In this document: in pieces, positions 18,924 through 26,429 of the stretch | How the letters are laid out: each line of letters begins with the position of its first letter | Numbering within the stretch: the stretch's first letter is position 1 | From: Oscillospiraceae bacterium | Lineage (GTDB): Bacteria > Bacillota > Clostridia > Oscillospirales > Ruminococcaceae | Direction of reading: 5' to 3' | Length of the DNA: 64,000 nt | Assembly: GCA_031280965.1 (NCBI GenBank) | Contig: JAITFZ010000033.1 | Span: forward strand, 51,210-115,209 | Notes under the pieces: generated by a model | Seen by the model: only the letters and a program-made list of their open reading frames with translations | Database searches by the model: none | Told to the model about the DNA's origin: nothing | Program-made: the position numbers and the translations under genes

Positions 18924-19436
18924 TTATTCCGTCCGGGCTTTAAATCTCCACGGCACATTCTTCCAATACTCACCCGCGTAATCAATCCCGACCCTCGGAA
19001 GCGTTATGATTTCAGGTTTACAGCCGTCGTCCTCAAGCCAGAGCTTGTCGGAAGTCAGCGCACTTTCACGATTGAACGCTTTGTCAACCTGCAATATCTT
19101 TGTCAGCTTCGCGGGACCCTCATAAGCCTTGCAACAACGTATAAGCACAGCTTGAGGAATACCTTCCTGCCCGAAAACCACATTAAGCAGCCAGTGTAAT
19201 CCGTATATTAAATATACGTAATAAATCCCGCCCGCTTCGTATAAAACCGAAGTGCGCGGCGTTTTACCTTTGCAGGCGTGACAGGCTTTGTCCTCTTCGC
19301 CCATATAACACTCGGTTTCGGTGATTCTTAATTTAATTATCTCGCCTTTTATGTTGCGGCAAAGTAGCTTGCCGACAAGCAGAGGCGCGCCTTCCAACGC
19401 AGTTTGTCTAAAGAAATCAGGGTTTCGTAATTCCAT
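18924..19436 (-). CDS. 3-methyladenine DNA glycosylase (AAG/MPG family)
   Basis: Base-excision repair enzyme removing alkylated purines; 170 residues. It shows the family features RITETECYMGEEDKACHA (catalytic Glu in the ETE run), GGIYYVYLIYGLHWLLNVV and the R(V/I)GIDYAGEYW..PWRF C-terminal end. The ATG at 19436 follows AAAAGGTG. The gene is the upstream member of a probable two-gene unit with pdxS. Slightly shorter than the human type but normal for Firmicutes. Confidence 0.93.
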   Translation of the reverse strand: MELRNPDFFRQTALEGAPLLVGKLLCRNIKGEIIKLRITETECYMGEEDKACHACKGKTPRTSVLYEAGGIYYVYLIYGLHWLLNVVFGQEGIPQAVLIRCCKAYEGPAKLTKILQVDKAFNRESALTSDKLWLEDDGCKPEIITLPRVGIDYAGEYWKNVPWRFKARTE

Positions 19437-19501
19437 TTTTTACACCTTTTAATTCTGCTTATTATACAAATAATATTATCAAATTTGAAAGGAAAAGTCA
19501 A

Positions 19502-19696
19502 ATGTGCAGGGAACATAAAAATAAAAGGATGAACAGCGTTCATCCTCATAAAAGCAGTAAAACCGACAGAGTTATGCAAAAACCCCGCGAAATCATCGCC
19601 GATATAATCGCTCCCGAAACCGACCCGAACGGCTCTTATACCGGCGCGCCGCTGAACAGAAACGAAACGCCGGTTCAGGATGCCGACGATTTGTAA
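19502..19696 (+). CDS. small hypothetical protein with a DPNGSYTG / PVQDADDL tail
   Basis: Up to 64 residues ending DPNGSYTGAPLNRNETPVQDADDL-like sequence; I recall short clostridial hypotheticals sharing the DP.GSYTG and PVQDADDL ends, with no known role. ATG 19502 has AAAGGA eight bases upstream; in-frame ATGs at 19529 and 19547+27 (19574) are alternatives with poorer sites. A perfect 7-base hairpin (GGATGAA / TTCATCC, 19527-19545) lies inside the N-terminal part; on the minus strand it is followed by a T-rich run and looks like a terminator there. The protein is hydrophilic with no signal peptide. Existence supported mainly by the conserved tail. Confidence 0.6.
   Translation: MCREHKNKRMNSVHPHKSSKTDRVMQKPREIIADIIAPETDPNGSYTGAPLNRNETPVQDADDL
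19527..19545 (-). terminator. hairpin with T-rich tail on the minus strand
   Basis: GGATGAA-CAGCG-TTCATCC; read on the minus strand the stem is followed by TTTTATTTTTATG. It would stop leftward transcripts entering the glycosylase/pdxS unit. It overlaps the small gene at 19502-19696. Confidence 0.45.
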
Positions 19697-19714
19697 AGGC
19701 GAACAGCGGGTTGC

Positions 19715-19743
19715 TTGACATTTTCGGTGTTTTGTGGTAAAAT
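19715..19743 (+). promoter_or_regulatory. sigma-A-type promoter for the methyltransferase, followed by a leader hairpin
   Basis: TTGACA at 19715-19720, 17-base spacer, TAAAAT at 19738-19743. Just downstream, GGGCGGG-TAAAC-CCCGCCC (about 19748-19767) forms a strong hairpin in the 5' leader before the gene at 19796. Confidence 0.7.
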
Positions 19744-19795
19744 TAACGGGCGGGTAAACCCCGCCCATATAGCTCATCAAATGGAGACAAGGACA

Positions 19796-20611
19796 ATGAA
19801 AATCGACGACGCTGTGATTGTAAAAGCACATTACGATGCCGACCCGCAAAAAGAATGGGACCGTCTCGCAGGCGGGAAATTTGAATTCCGGCTCGCGTCG
19901 CATTACATGGAAAAACACATTAAACCCAGCGACAGTGTGCTTGATATAGGAGGCGGCCCCGGGCGCTATTCGATTTGGTTAGCGCAGAAAGGCTGTGATG
20001 TTACACTGCTTGATTTATCGGAGCAGAGCATAGAGTTCGCGCGGAATAAAGCCGCCGATTACGGCGTAAGTATCAAAACATTCACGGGGGATGCGCGTTA
20101 TATAAGCGCCAACCCTAAGCTTGCGAAAAAATACGACCACGTTTTAATTATGGGACCGCTTTATCACCTTGTTGACGAGAGCGACCGCACGGGCGTAGTC
20201 CGCGGTGTTATTTCACACCTGAAAAAAGGCGGAAAGCTTTTTGCTTCTTTTATTTCTATTATAGGCGGCATGGTTTTCATGCTGAGGGAGTTTCCGGAAC
20301 TTATAACGCTTCCCGCCGAACAGCACTTTGTTGACGCGCTTGTTGGCGGGCGGTCTTACGGCGGCGATGGGTTCACAAGGGCTTTTTTTGCTTACCCCGA
20401 TTCAATCGTTCCTTTTATGGAGCAGTTCCCGCTTAAAAAACTGCATCTGTTTGCACAAGAGGGGATAAGCTCGCCGTTTGTACATAGAATCATGCCGCTT
20501 AAACAGGAAGCGATTGACGAATGGTTCAGAATCAGTCTTGCGGTTTGCGAGAAAGAGGAATTTTTAGCGTATGCGGAGCATTTAATGTATGTGGGGGAGA
20601 AAACGAAGTGA
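19796..20611 (+). CDS. class I SAM-dependent methyltransferase
   Basis: 271-residue protein with the Rossmann SAM-binding motif I VLDIGGGPGRYSIWLA near 40, motif II VTLLDLSE, GDARY and the post-I YDHVLIMGPLYHL block. These place it in the Methyltransf_25/11 group; the substrate cannot be told. ATG 19796 is preferred (GGAGACAAGG just upstream); an in-frame ATG at 19781 would overlap that site. The C-terminal 100 residues form a variable cap with many aromatics. It has its own promoter and is monocistronic. Confidence 0.88.
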   Translation: MKIDDAVIVKAHYDADPQKEWDRLAGGKFEFRLASHYMEKHIKPSDSVLDIGGGPGRYSIWLAQKGCDVTLLDLSEQSIEFARNKAADYGVSIKTFTGDARYISANPKLAKKYDHVLIMGPLYHLVDESDRTGVVRGVISHLKKGGKLFASFISIIGGMVFMLREFPELITLPAEQHFVDALVGGRSYGGDGFTRAFFAYPDSIVPFMEQFPLKKLHLFAQEGISSPFVHRIMPLKQEAIDEWFRISLAVCEKEEFLAYAEHLMYVGEKTK

Positions 20612-20618
20612 GAAAAGT

Positions 20619-20770
20619 TACACCTTTCTGAACATGTCATATATCACAACATACATCGAATTTATTTGTCTATATTCTACAAATATTTCATAAAAGCCTT
20701 GACAAAATCATATGTTTTGTAGTAAAATTATGGAAATATTTAAAGTTCGGAAAGGTGTACCTTTTTGAAC
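20619..20770. repeat. near-perfect inverted repeat flanking the DUF4234 promoter, plus a leader hairpin
   Basis: TACACCTTTCTGAAC at 20619-20633 is the inverse of GTTCGGAAAGGTGTA at 20745-20759 (14 of 15 bases). The right arm also pairs locally with CCTTTTTGAAC at 20760-20770 to give an 11-base stem with two G-T pairs and a TGTA loop, ending ten bases before GGAGG. The promoter at 20699-20728 lies between the outer arms. It may be a pair of operator sites or the ends of a small MITE-like insertion. Confidence 0.6.
20699..20728 (+). promoter_or_regulatory. sigma-A-type promoter for the DUF4234/DUF2752 pair
   Basis: TTGACA at 20699-20704, 18-base spacer, TAAAAT at 20723-20728. Confidence 0.7.
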
Positions 20771-20791
20771 TCTGTTTTTAGGAGGAATATT

Positions 20792-21142
20792 ATGTACAAA
20801 GGCGTTACGCGCGAACCGGTTTTAGTTATTTTGCTTTCACTTATTACCTGCGGAATTTACTATCTTTACTGGCTTTGGCAGGTGAAGAACGACATTAACG
20901 GTATTCTCGGTCGCGAGGAAATATCGGTGGGTCTGTATATCGCCGCTATTTTTGTCCCGTTTGTTTACCTTTTGATTTGGTATAAAACCGACGCGGCTTT
21001 CATTCAGGTCTGTCCGGAAAAAGGCATACCTTACGCCGGCAGTTTCATCTTATGGCTAATACTTACCCTCATCGGCATAGGAACTATAGTCGCAATTTAT
21101 CAGATTCAAAGCACTTTCAATAAACTCTGGATTGTAAACTAA
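20792..21142 (+). CDS. DUF4234 family membrane protein
   Basis: 116 residues starting MYKGVTREPVLVILLSLITCGIYYLYW, the signature opening of DUF4234 small membrane proteins. Three hydrophobic helices are visible (about 10-28, 48-66, 82-103). Function of the family is unknown. The ATG at 20792 follows GGAGGAATATT. Its stop codon TAA shares its last base with the ATG of the DUF2752 gene, so the pair is translationally coupled. Confidence 0.85.
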   Translation: MYKGVTREPVLVILLSLITCGIYYLYWLWQVKNDINGILGREEISVGLYIAAIFVPFVYLLIWYKTDAAFIQVCPEKGIPYAGSFILWLILTLIGIGTIVAIYQIQSTFNKLWIVN

Positions 21143-21636
21143 TGCCGATTCGCAGATTACATAAAACAAAACGCCGAAACTCTGCCGGAAATTCCGGTTG
21201 CTTTCGGCGTTTCGGTATTAATCGGAAGTCAATAAAAGCTATGATTTTCCCCGTTTCAATAATCGGCGTGTTTTGGCTGGCGGCAACGCTTTTCACCGGA
21301 ACAGCGTGTCTGTTCGCCGCAATGACGGGGCTTCCCTGTCCTGCTTGCGGAATCACCCGCGCAAGTACCGCGCTGTTTCGTTTGGATTTTCGGGAGTCAA
21401 TCCGGTTTTTCCCGTTGCTGTTACCGATTTTCATAATCGTGGTGTTCAGTTTTTGGGCTAAGTTTTGGAAAAGCAGAGAATTCTATGGAAAATACGCCGC
21501 GAAAATGCAAGTCGGTCTTATGGCGGCAGTGTTTATCGTCTACATCGTGCGAATGATTCTGTTCTTCCCGCATACAGAGCCGATGGAAATATACCGTAAC
21601 GGCATTATTCCGCGAATAATCGGACTGTTTGCATGA
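21142..21636 (+). CDS. DUF2752 family membrane protein
   Basis: 164 residues with the DUF2752 core LPCPACGITRAS (two Cys in CPAC) followed by an amphipathic helix and a further membrane segment. Three to four hydrophobic helices: about 35-58, 90-110, 125-145. The N-terminal 30 residues are strongly basic (many Arg/Lys). The family has no assigned role. The start overlaps the stop of the upstream DUF4234 gene by one base, and it converges on the guaD gene with only seven bases between stops. Confidence 0.85.
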   Translation: MPIRRLHKTKRRNSAGNSGCFRRFGINRKSIKAMIFPVSIIGVFWLAATLFTGTACLFAAMTGLPCPACGITRASTALFRLDFRESIRFFPLLLPIFIIVVFSFWAKFWKSREFYGKYAAKMQVGLMAAVFIVYIVRMILFFPHTEPMEIYRNGIIPRIIGLFA

Positions 21637-21643
21637 ATTGCTT

Positions 21644-22129
21644 TCAGTACCGCCTTTTATCCTGCTTATTCTCCCACGCTTCAAATGCTTTTAGGCAAGC
21701 TTCTCTGTCAATCATCTTGATTTTAAGCTTATCCTGATTATAAAGTCCCCCGCGAATGGCTTCATAAATAAATCGGTCGTCAAAGCCTATATCCGCCGCG
21801 TCATTCTCATCGCAACCATAATAAAGTTTCGGGATTTTCGCCCAGAAGATTGCACCGAGACACATCGGGCAGGGCTGACAGGTTGAATAAATCTCGCAGT
21901 CGCTAAGGTCGAATCTGCCGAGCTTTTGCGTAGCCTCGCGAATCGCCGCGATTTCGGCATGCATGGTAGGGTCGTTCGTGGCAAGGACTTTGTTGTGAGC
22001 GGCGGCGATGATTGCGTTATTCTGCACAATCACCGCCCCGAACGGTCCGCCCTGTCCTGATTCCATGCCCCTGAAAGCAAAATCAAGGGCGGTTTTCATG
22101 AACGCATTTATCTGTTTAACGCTTTTCAT
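21644..22129 (-). CDS. guaD: guanine deaminase (cytidine deaminase-like fold)
   Basis: Zinc enzyme converting guanine to xanthine; 161 residues, as in the B. subtilis type. Zinc and proton-shuttle motifs are HAEIAAIR (His, Glu) and PCPMCLGAIFW (two Cys). The C-terminal part with DAADIGFDDRFIYE and AFEAWENKQDKRRY matches GuaD and separates it from the tRNA deaminase TadA, which is the alternative. Start ATG overlaps the stop of the upstream WalJ-like gene by four bases (ATGA). Confidence 0.87.
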   Translation of the reverse strand: MKSVKQINAFMKTALDFAFRGMESGQGGPFGAVIVQNNAIIAAAHNKVLATNDPTMHAEIAAIREATQKLGRFDLSDCEIYSTCQPCPMCLGAIFWAKIPKLYYGCDENDAADIGFDDRFIYEAIRGGLYNQDKLKIKMIDREACLKAFEAWENKQDKRRY

Positions 22130-22917
22130 ACTGCAATAACTCTCCCTTCGGTTTCTGCCGGTGCGATTTCTAACGTGTAGTCCCGGTTATGTACTGCGCC
22201 GTGTTCAGAAAGGCACATTAACGCACTCCCGTAAGCGAGCGCGGGTGTATTATTTTCCCGGCTCAGATGCCCTAAGATAAACCTTGCCGCACCGTTATCA
22301 ATCAACTCGGTCAGAAAACGAGCGCAGTCATGATTCGATAAATGCCCGGTGTCGGAGGTTATGCGGCGTTTCAAATACGGCGGATAGTTTGGGTTTCGCT
22401 GAAGCAGTTCGGGCTGATAATTAGATTCGATGAATACAAAGTCCGCGCCAAGCATATTCTGCCTCACTTCATGCGTGATTATGCCAAGGTCGGTGCAGAA
22501 CGCGATTTTATAGTCATCTTTTTCAAGCGTAAAACCTACGCTGCCATCGGCGTCGTGCGGTGTGCCGAATGCGCTTATTTTATAATCAACCGGCACGCTT
22601 GAAAGAGCAGAAAGTTCACACAGGCTCGCCGTATGTGAAACCTGATTGTTATTAATTAAATTCCGCAGTGTTTCCGACGATGCATAAACGGTAATATCCG
22701 TGTGCTTTGTCAGTTGAAACAAGCCTTTAACGTGGTCGGTATGTTCATGGGTAATCAGCACGGCTTTAACCGCGCCGAGACTGATTCCGCATGAATCGAG
22801 CAAAAGGCGCAGTTTCTTAAAACTGCACCCCGCATCAATTAAAACCCCGGCGTTTTCCCCGCCCACGAAGGTCGAATTCCCGCTGCTGGAACTGCAAAGA
22901 GGAATTATTAATGACAT
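22126..22917 (-). CDS. WalJ/YycJ-like metallo-beta-lactamase fold hydrolase
   Basis: 263-residue MBL-fold protein with the metal motif THEHTDH near 57 and further ligands in FGTPHDADGSVG and LGHLSRENN. The opening PLCSSSSGNSTFVG is characteristic of the WalJ (YycJ) family, thought to be 5'-exonuclease-like enzymes linked to cell-wall control and replication in Firmicutes. In those genomes it is often near walRK; here it is not. It overlaps guaD by four bases. Biochemical role is inferred from the family. Confidence 0.85.
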   Translation of the reverse strand: MSLIIPLCSSSSGNSTFVGGENAGVLIDAGCSFKKLRLLLDSCGISLGAVKAVLITHEHTDHVKGLFQLTKHTDITVYASSETLRNLINNNQVSHTASLCELSALSSVPVDYKISAFGTPHDADGSVGFTLEKDDYKIAFCTDLGIITHEVRQNMLGADFVFIESNYQPELLQRNPNYPPYLKRRITSDTGHLSNHDCARFLTELIDNGAARFILGHLSRENNTPALAYGSALMCLSEHGAVHNRDYTLEIAPAETEGRVIAV

Positions 22918-22963
22918 TGTTTTGAAATCCTTTACTGCGATTGCAGACGCGCAATATGAGCCC

Positions 22964-23224
22964 CTACAAAAACAGATAATGTTTTTGTACAGCCTTTGAA
23001 ACTTTCCACACGCAACTCAAGCCTTGCGGCAGAATTACGTAGTCGCCGGCGCCGAAGCTTGCGCTTGTGCCGTTATACTCTACAGTTACCTCGCCCTCGG
23101 TCAGGTAGCAGTGTTCTTCGCTGTCATAATGCCAATCGAAAGTTGAAATTTCGCAGCCCCATGTGGGCAGAGCGGACATCTTCGCAATATCATCGGATGT
23201 GGCTTTTCTTACTTGAATTTCCAT
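22964..23224 (-). CDS. small single-domain cupin protein
   Basis: 86 residues forming one cupin barrel of the DUF861 / EutQ-like type: W..EISTFDWHYDSEEHCYLTEGEVTVEY and GAGDYVILPQGLSCVWKV hold the two cupin motifs, with His and Glu as likely metal ligands. Cytosolic, no fusion. Ribosome binding site AAAGGAA precedes the start. Substrate unknown. It sits alone between the WalJ-like gene and the DUF2974 gene. Confidence 0.82.
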   Translation of the reverse strand: MEIQVRKATSDDIAKMSALPTWGCEISTFDWHYDSEEHCYLTEGEVTVEYNGTSASFGAGDYVILPQGLSCVWKVSKAVQKHYLFL

Positions 23225-23284
23225 AATTCCTGCGCTTCCTTTCTTTTTAAACTGCCTTTATTTTAACATAAAACTTTCCTTATG

Positions 23285-24547
23285 TCAACTTTTGTAATCG
23301 CCCCTGCGTTCCACATGCCTGAATATGTTTTTCAGAAAATGATTTACATATTCTGTGTGTTCCTTTGCTTCCCGGTTTTTGTGCGTGAAAACTACAAATT
23401 TTTCCGCGCTTCTTATAAAATAATTAAAATAAACAGGGTGTATGAGTAGCTTTTCGGCGGTGCGGCGCATCGCCATATCCGCTATTATGCCGCTGTTCAT
23501 GTGATTTTGCCGAACCATGAGTGTAGTTGCGGCAATGAGTTCTTTTTCATTTAAAAGTAAATCGCGGAGTTTAGCGCGAAAATCTTCGCTCTTCGCCGTA
23601 AGCTCAAAAAAAGCGAGCGCAGCTTCGGCAATAGCGTCAGTGCTTTCCTTATCCTCGCCGTTTTCAGTCATGAGCGAAACTAAACCGAGCGCGGTTTTCT
23701 CCCGCTTTTTCTCGTATTTCTTGTCGGTCAGAAAAAAAGCAACAAAGTTGTTTATGACCCCTGATATATACGAAACAGGCGCAGATTCACCCTGTTCGCC
23801 TGTTCTGAGCCACAGCGCATCGGGACAGTGGAAATACGGCAAAGGGTTGCCGTGAGGGAACTGCTCGCTTTGACTTCCGCGCCCGCCCGAATAAAACAGC
23901 GGCTCTTTCAAATAGAAGCCAAGACAGTTCACGAAATCACGGCGTTCGGCTACCGAGGTTATTTTAAATTTGGCTTTTTCTATTATATCACTATATTTGT
24001 CGAAAAACAAGCGTGAAAACCCCTGCCCGTTCACCGACACGCATCTGTCTACAATCCCTGCACCCTTAACCGCGCAGTACTGCGCTTTATTCCCGCCTTT
24101 TGAATGCCCGGCGGCACAAATAAAGCTCACGCCCGGAATCGCCCTCACCCTGACTATAAAATCAAGCGCGGCTTTTTGTGCGGGTGTTTCAGCCTCTGTC
24201 ATGCCGATACCGTTATCAATCCATTCGGCATCGCTGCTTGTTCCGCGGAAGACGACATATCCCTCATTTTCCCGCAAAAAACAAAAAGCCCGATGCCCTG
24301 TATGCTCGTCATTAACATAGTCAAAGACGGCAAGCCCGCCCAGCTCCGAATCATTCACAACATTCCGCGCAACCGTTTCCCATTCCTCCCGCGTCATGAA
24401 CGCGGGCAGTTCTTTTATTTCGGCGAAACCGTTTTCAAGCATATGGGTCATTATATAAGCTAAATTATTTTTACCGAGCTCGCTTATTAACACATCTAAG
24501 TAAACAACAGCGCATAATTGCTCAATTTGAAACACGCTAAGTTTCAT
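23285..24547 (-). CDS. DUF2974 / lipase-like alpha-beta hydrolase
   Basis: 420 residues. The core has VVFRGTSSD..WIDN and the nucleophile elbow AAGHSKGGNKAQYC (G-H-S-K-G), which define the DUF2974 / Mbeg1-like group related to class 3 lipases. Ser of the elbow is the likely nucleophile. There is no signal peptide or membrane helix, so it is probably cytosolic. The C-terminal 150 residues are helical and charged and are not assigned. GGAGG precedes the start. Function of these proteins in Clostridia is unknown. Confidence 0.8.
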   Translation of the reverse strand: MKLSVFQIEQLCAVVYLDVLISELGKNNLAYIMTHMLENGFAEIKELPAFMTREEWETVARNVVNDSELGGLAVFDYVNDEHTGHRAFCFLRENEGYVVFRGTSSDAEWIDNGIGMTEAETPAQKAALDFIVRVRAIPGVSFICAAGHSKGGNKAQYCAVKGAGIVDRCVSVNGQGFSRLFFDKYSDIIEKAKFKITSVAERRDFVNCLGFYLKEPLFYSGGRGSQSEQFPHGNPLPYFHCPDALWLRTGEQGESAPVSYISGVINNFVAFFLTDKKYEKKREKTALGLVSLMTENGEDKESTDAIAEAALAFFELTAKSEDFRAKLRDLLLNEKELIAATTLMVRQNHMNSGIIADMAMRRTAEKLLIHPVYFNYFIRSAEKFVVFTHKNREAKEHTEYVNHFLKNIFRHVERRGDYKS

Positions 24548-24622
24548 GGCGTTCCTCCCGTTTCAACAGTATAATCTATTTTATTCTGTTGAAAGGGATT
24601 GTGTTATTTCTAAAATAACGCA

Positions 24623-24660
24623 AAAAAACCGCCGTTGCATATCACAACAGGCGGTTTTTT
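24623..24660. terminator. bidirectional terminator after the anti-sigma gene
   Basis: AAAAAACCGCCGTTG / CAACaGGCGGTTTTTT stem with T runs on both strands; it directly follows the stop at 24662 of the leftward sigma/anti-sigma unit. Confidence 0.88.
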
Positions 24661-24661
24661 A

Positions 24662-25753
24662 TTAAAGAGATTCAAGGAAGCCTAAGAGTCTGTAATATTC
24701 GCCGGGTTCAAGCTTTATTATAATCCGGTCGGTAAGCCCCGCCGCTACGGCTATAAGTTCGTCAGTCGGCGCGATGTGAATAAAAATGTTGTATTTTTCA
24801 TTAACAAAATTGAATAATATCGCCGGGTCATACCATGCAGTTCCCGTCCAGTCAAGCACTGAAGATTCTTCATCTAAATATTTCGACAGCATGGAATAAA
24901 CCGGAGAAGCGTCAATGCCCTGAAAAGTGAGCCATGTGTTGCTTTCATAACCGGATTCAAAACGATAGTTCGCAGAAAGCAGAGTATGCTCCTCATTAAA
25001 AACCAGTTCGGTGAATTCACGGAGGGTATTAACTTTGACGAATTGTGAGTAATCTTCAAAATAATCATCGTCATCTGCGTCGCCATTATCCCAAGCGACA
25101 TCTTCAATTACGCTGTTTGGAAAAGTATGCGTGTTTCTTTCGGGGATTTTAACCTCAAGATTATTCCAAAGGCTTTCGTCCGGCCATTCCCTAAAACTAT
25201 TATAGATTAAGAATTCTTGAAATTCTTCATGGAATTCCAAAGGTTCCGGTGCTATATCAAACGGGCTAATATCTCCTGTTTCAGGCTCGCTTGCGGGCAT
25301 GAAATCGTCTGATTCGCCTGCGTCGTCTATTGTGGCTACATCGTCTTCATAATCCCCCCCTCCTTGCGGATAGGCGACTTCGGGGGCGGGTGATATGCGG
25401 TTTGAACCAAAATCATCTTCCGTTCCTATAATTCCGCCGGCTCCACCATCGTATTCACTTTCAACGTAAAACATGCCATCCCCCGCAGTAATTGCGGAAT
25501 TATCACGGTTTTCGTATGCATCCGCACTCGGAAGCGGGAGAGTATCACGCGACAAAGCGGGTATAACCACAGCCGCCGCTATAAGTATGCAGACGCCCGC
25601 CGCCGCTGCCGCAAACTGCACAACAGAAATTCTCCTGAAAAGAGGTGCAGGATTTACGGCTTCCTTGCGCATTTTTAGAAGAATACTGTTAATAACGGCT
25701 TCATCCGGACGGATTAAGTCAAGCTCGTTCTTGTATACATCACGAAACGTCAT
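24662..25753 (-). CDS. putative membrane-anchored anti-sigma factor
   Basis: 363 residues. A 40-residue cytosolic N-terminus (MTFRDVYKNELDLIRPDE, compatible with sigma binding) is followed by one membrane helix (about 45-68, VQFAAAAAGVCILIAAAVVI) and a long extracytoplasmic part. Residues 80-170 are extremely acidic and low in complexity (Asp, Glu, Gly), then comes a folded domain of unknown type. It overlaps the ECF sigma gene upstream by four bases, the standard layout of a sigma factor and its membrane regulator. I see no zinc-binding anti-sigma motif, so the class is not one I can name. Confidence 0.7.
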   Translation of the reverse strand: MTFRDVYKNELDLIRPDEAVINSILLKMRKEAVNPAPLFRRISVVQFAAAAAGVCILIAAAVVIPALSRDTLPLPSADAYENRDNSAITAGDGMFYVESEYDGGAGGIIGTEDDFGSNRISPAPEVAYPQGGGDYEDDVATIDDAGESDDFMPASEPETGDISPFDIAPEPLEFHEEFQEFLIYNSFREWPDESLWNNLEVKIPERNTHTFPNSVIEDVAWDNGDADDDDYFEDYSQFVKVNTLREFTELVFNEEHTLLSANYRFESGYESNTWLTFQGIDASPVYSMLSKYLDEESSVLDWTGTAWYDPAILFNFVNEKYNIFIHIAPTDELIAVAAGLTDRIIIKLEPGEYYRLLGFLESL

Positions 25754-26295
25754 TTTAAATCAACTCCCATATCTCCAAATTCGCCCAATTTCTCCTTCAG
25801 CAGATTCCGCGCTCTGTGAAGCTGTGATTTAATGGTGTTTAAAGTCTGTCCGGTTGTTTCTGATATATCTGTGAGCGACATATCCTCATAATAAAACAGG
25901 TGGATAACTGTGCGGTATTTCTTCGGCAAATCCATGACAGCCGAAAGAACAACGCTCTTTGTTTCAATATTTTTCAGGTTTTTATCATCAACGGCAAGCA
26001 TAGCGTTACCCGACAGCGCCTCGTCAGTGAATTCCACGGACGAACGGCGGCGGTTCCATGAAGATAAAACCAATGTTTTCGAGGTGTTAACGGTAGTTTT
26101 GATGAGCCACGCTTTTCTGTGTTCTTCGTCGTTGTAGTTTTTTTCCGCTCTTATGTATTTGAGGAAAACCTCTTGCGTTACATCGTTGGCATCAAATGAA
26201 TTTTTCACGCGGGAAAAAGCCAAACGATAAACCATGTCGGAATAAGCGCGCAAAACTTCTTCAAAACTATCCTTCGTGCACAAGGATAATTCCAT
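25750..26295 (-). CDS. ECF-type RNA polymerase sigma factor
   Basis: 181 residues with sigma region 2 (YSDMVYRLAFSRVKN..DANDVTQEVFLKYI, containing the usual D-x-x-D-x-x-Q-E-x-F core) and region 4 (LPKKYRTVIHLFYYEDMSLTDISETTG..TIKSQLHRAR). This is a sigma-W/V-like extracytoplasmic function factor. AAAGGAAA precedes the ATG. The next gene, overlapping by four bases, is its probable anti-sigma factor. The sequence upstream (26346-26371) fits an ECF-dependent promoter, so the unit is probably autoregulated. Confidence 0.94.
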   Translation of the reverse strand: MELSLCTKDSFEEVLRAYSDMVYRLAFSRVKNSFDANDVTQEVFLKYIRAEKNYNDEEHRKAWLIKTTVNTSKTLVLSSWNRRRSSVEFTDEALSGNAMLAVDDKNLKNIETKSVVLSAVMDLPKKYRTVIHLFYYEDMSLTDISETTGQTLNTIKSQLHRARNLLKEKLGEFGDMGVDLK

Positions 26296-26345
26296 TTATT
26301 TTTTCCTTTCCGCGGGATTGGAATAAAAACGCTTTCATACCATAC

Positions 26346-26371
26346 ACTACGCAAGTTATGAAAAGGTTGCA
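26346..26371 (-). promoter_or_regulatory. ECF-type promoter, probable autoregulation of the sigma unit
   Basis: On the minus strand TGCAACC (26371-26365) is followed after 13 bases by CGTAGT (26351-26346). A TGCAACC...CGT pair is the form recognised by several Firmicute ECF factors. It lies about 50 bases before the sigma start. Confidence 0.5.
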
Positions 26372-26429
26372 AATTTTTAAAAATAATTTAATATAAAAAC
26401 ATCAACCGTTCTTCTTCCGATTAATTCCT

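Noticed and set aside
19349..19918. 189-codon minus-strand frame spanning the glycosylase and methyltransferase starts
   Set aside because: Antisense to two real genes and crosses their regulatory region; no protein features.
21644..22129. tRNA adenosine deaminase (tadA)
   Set aside because: Zinc motifs fit both, but GFDDRFIYE and the AFEAW...RRY end match guanine deaminase.
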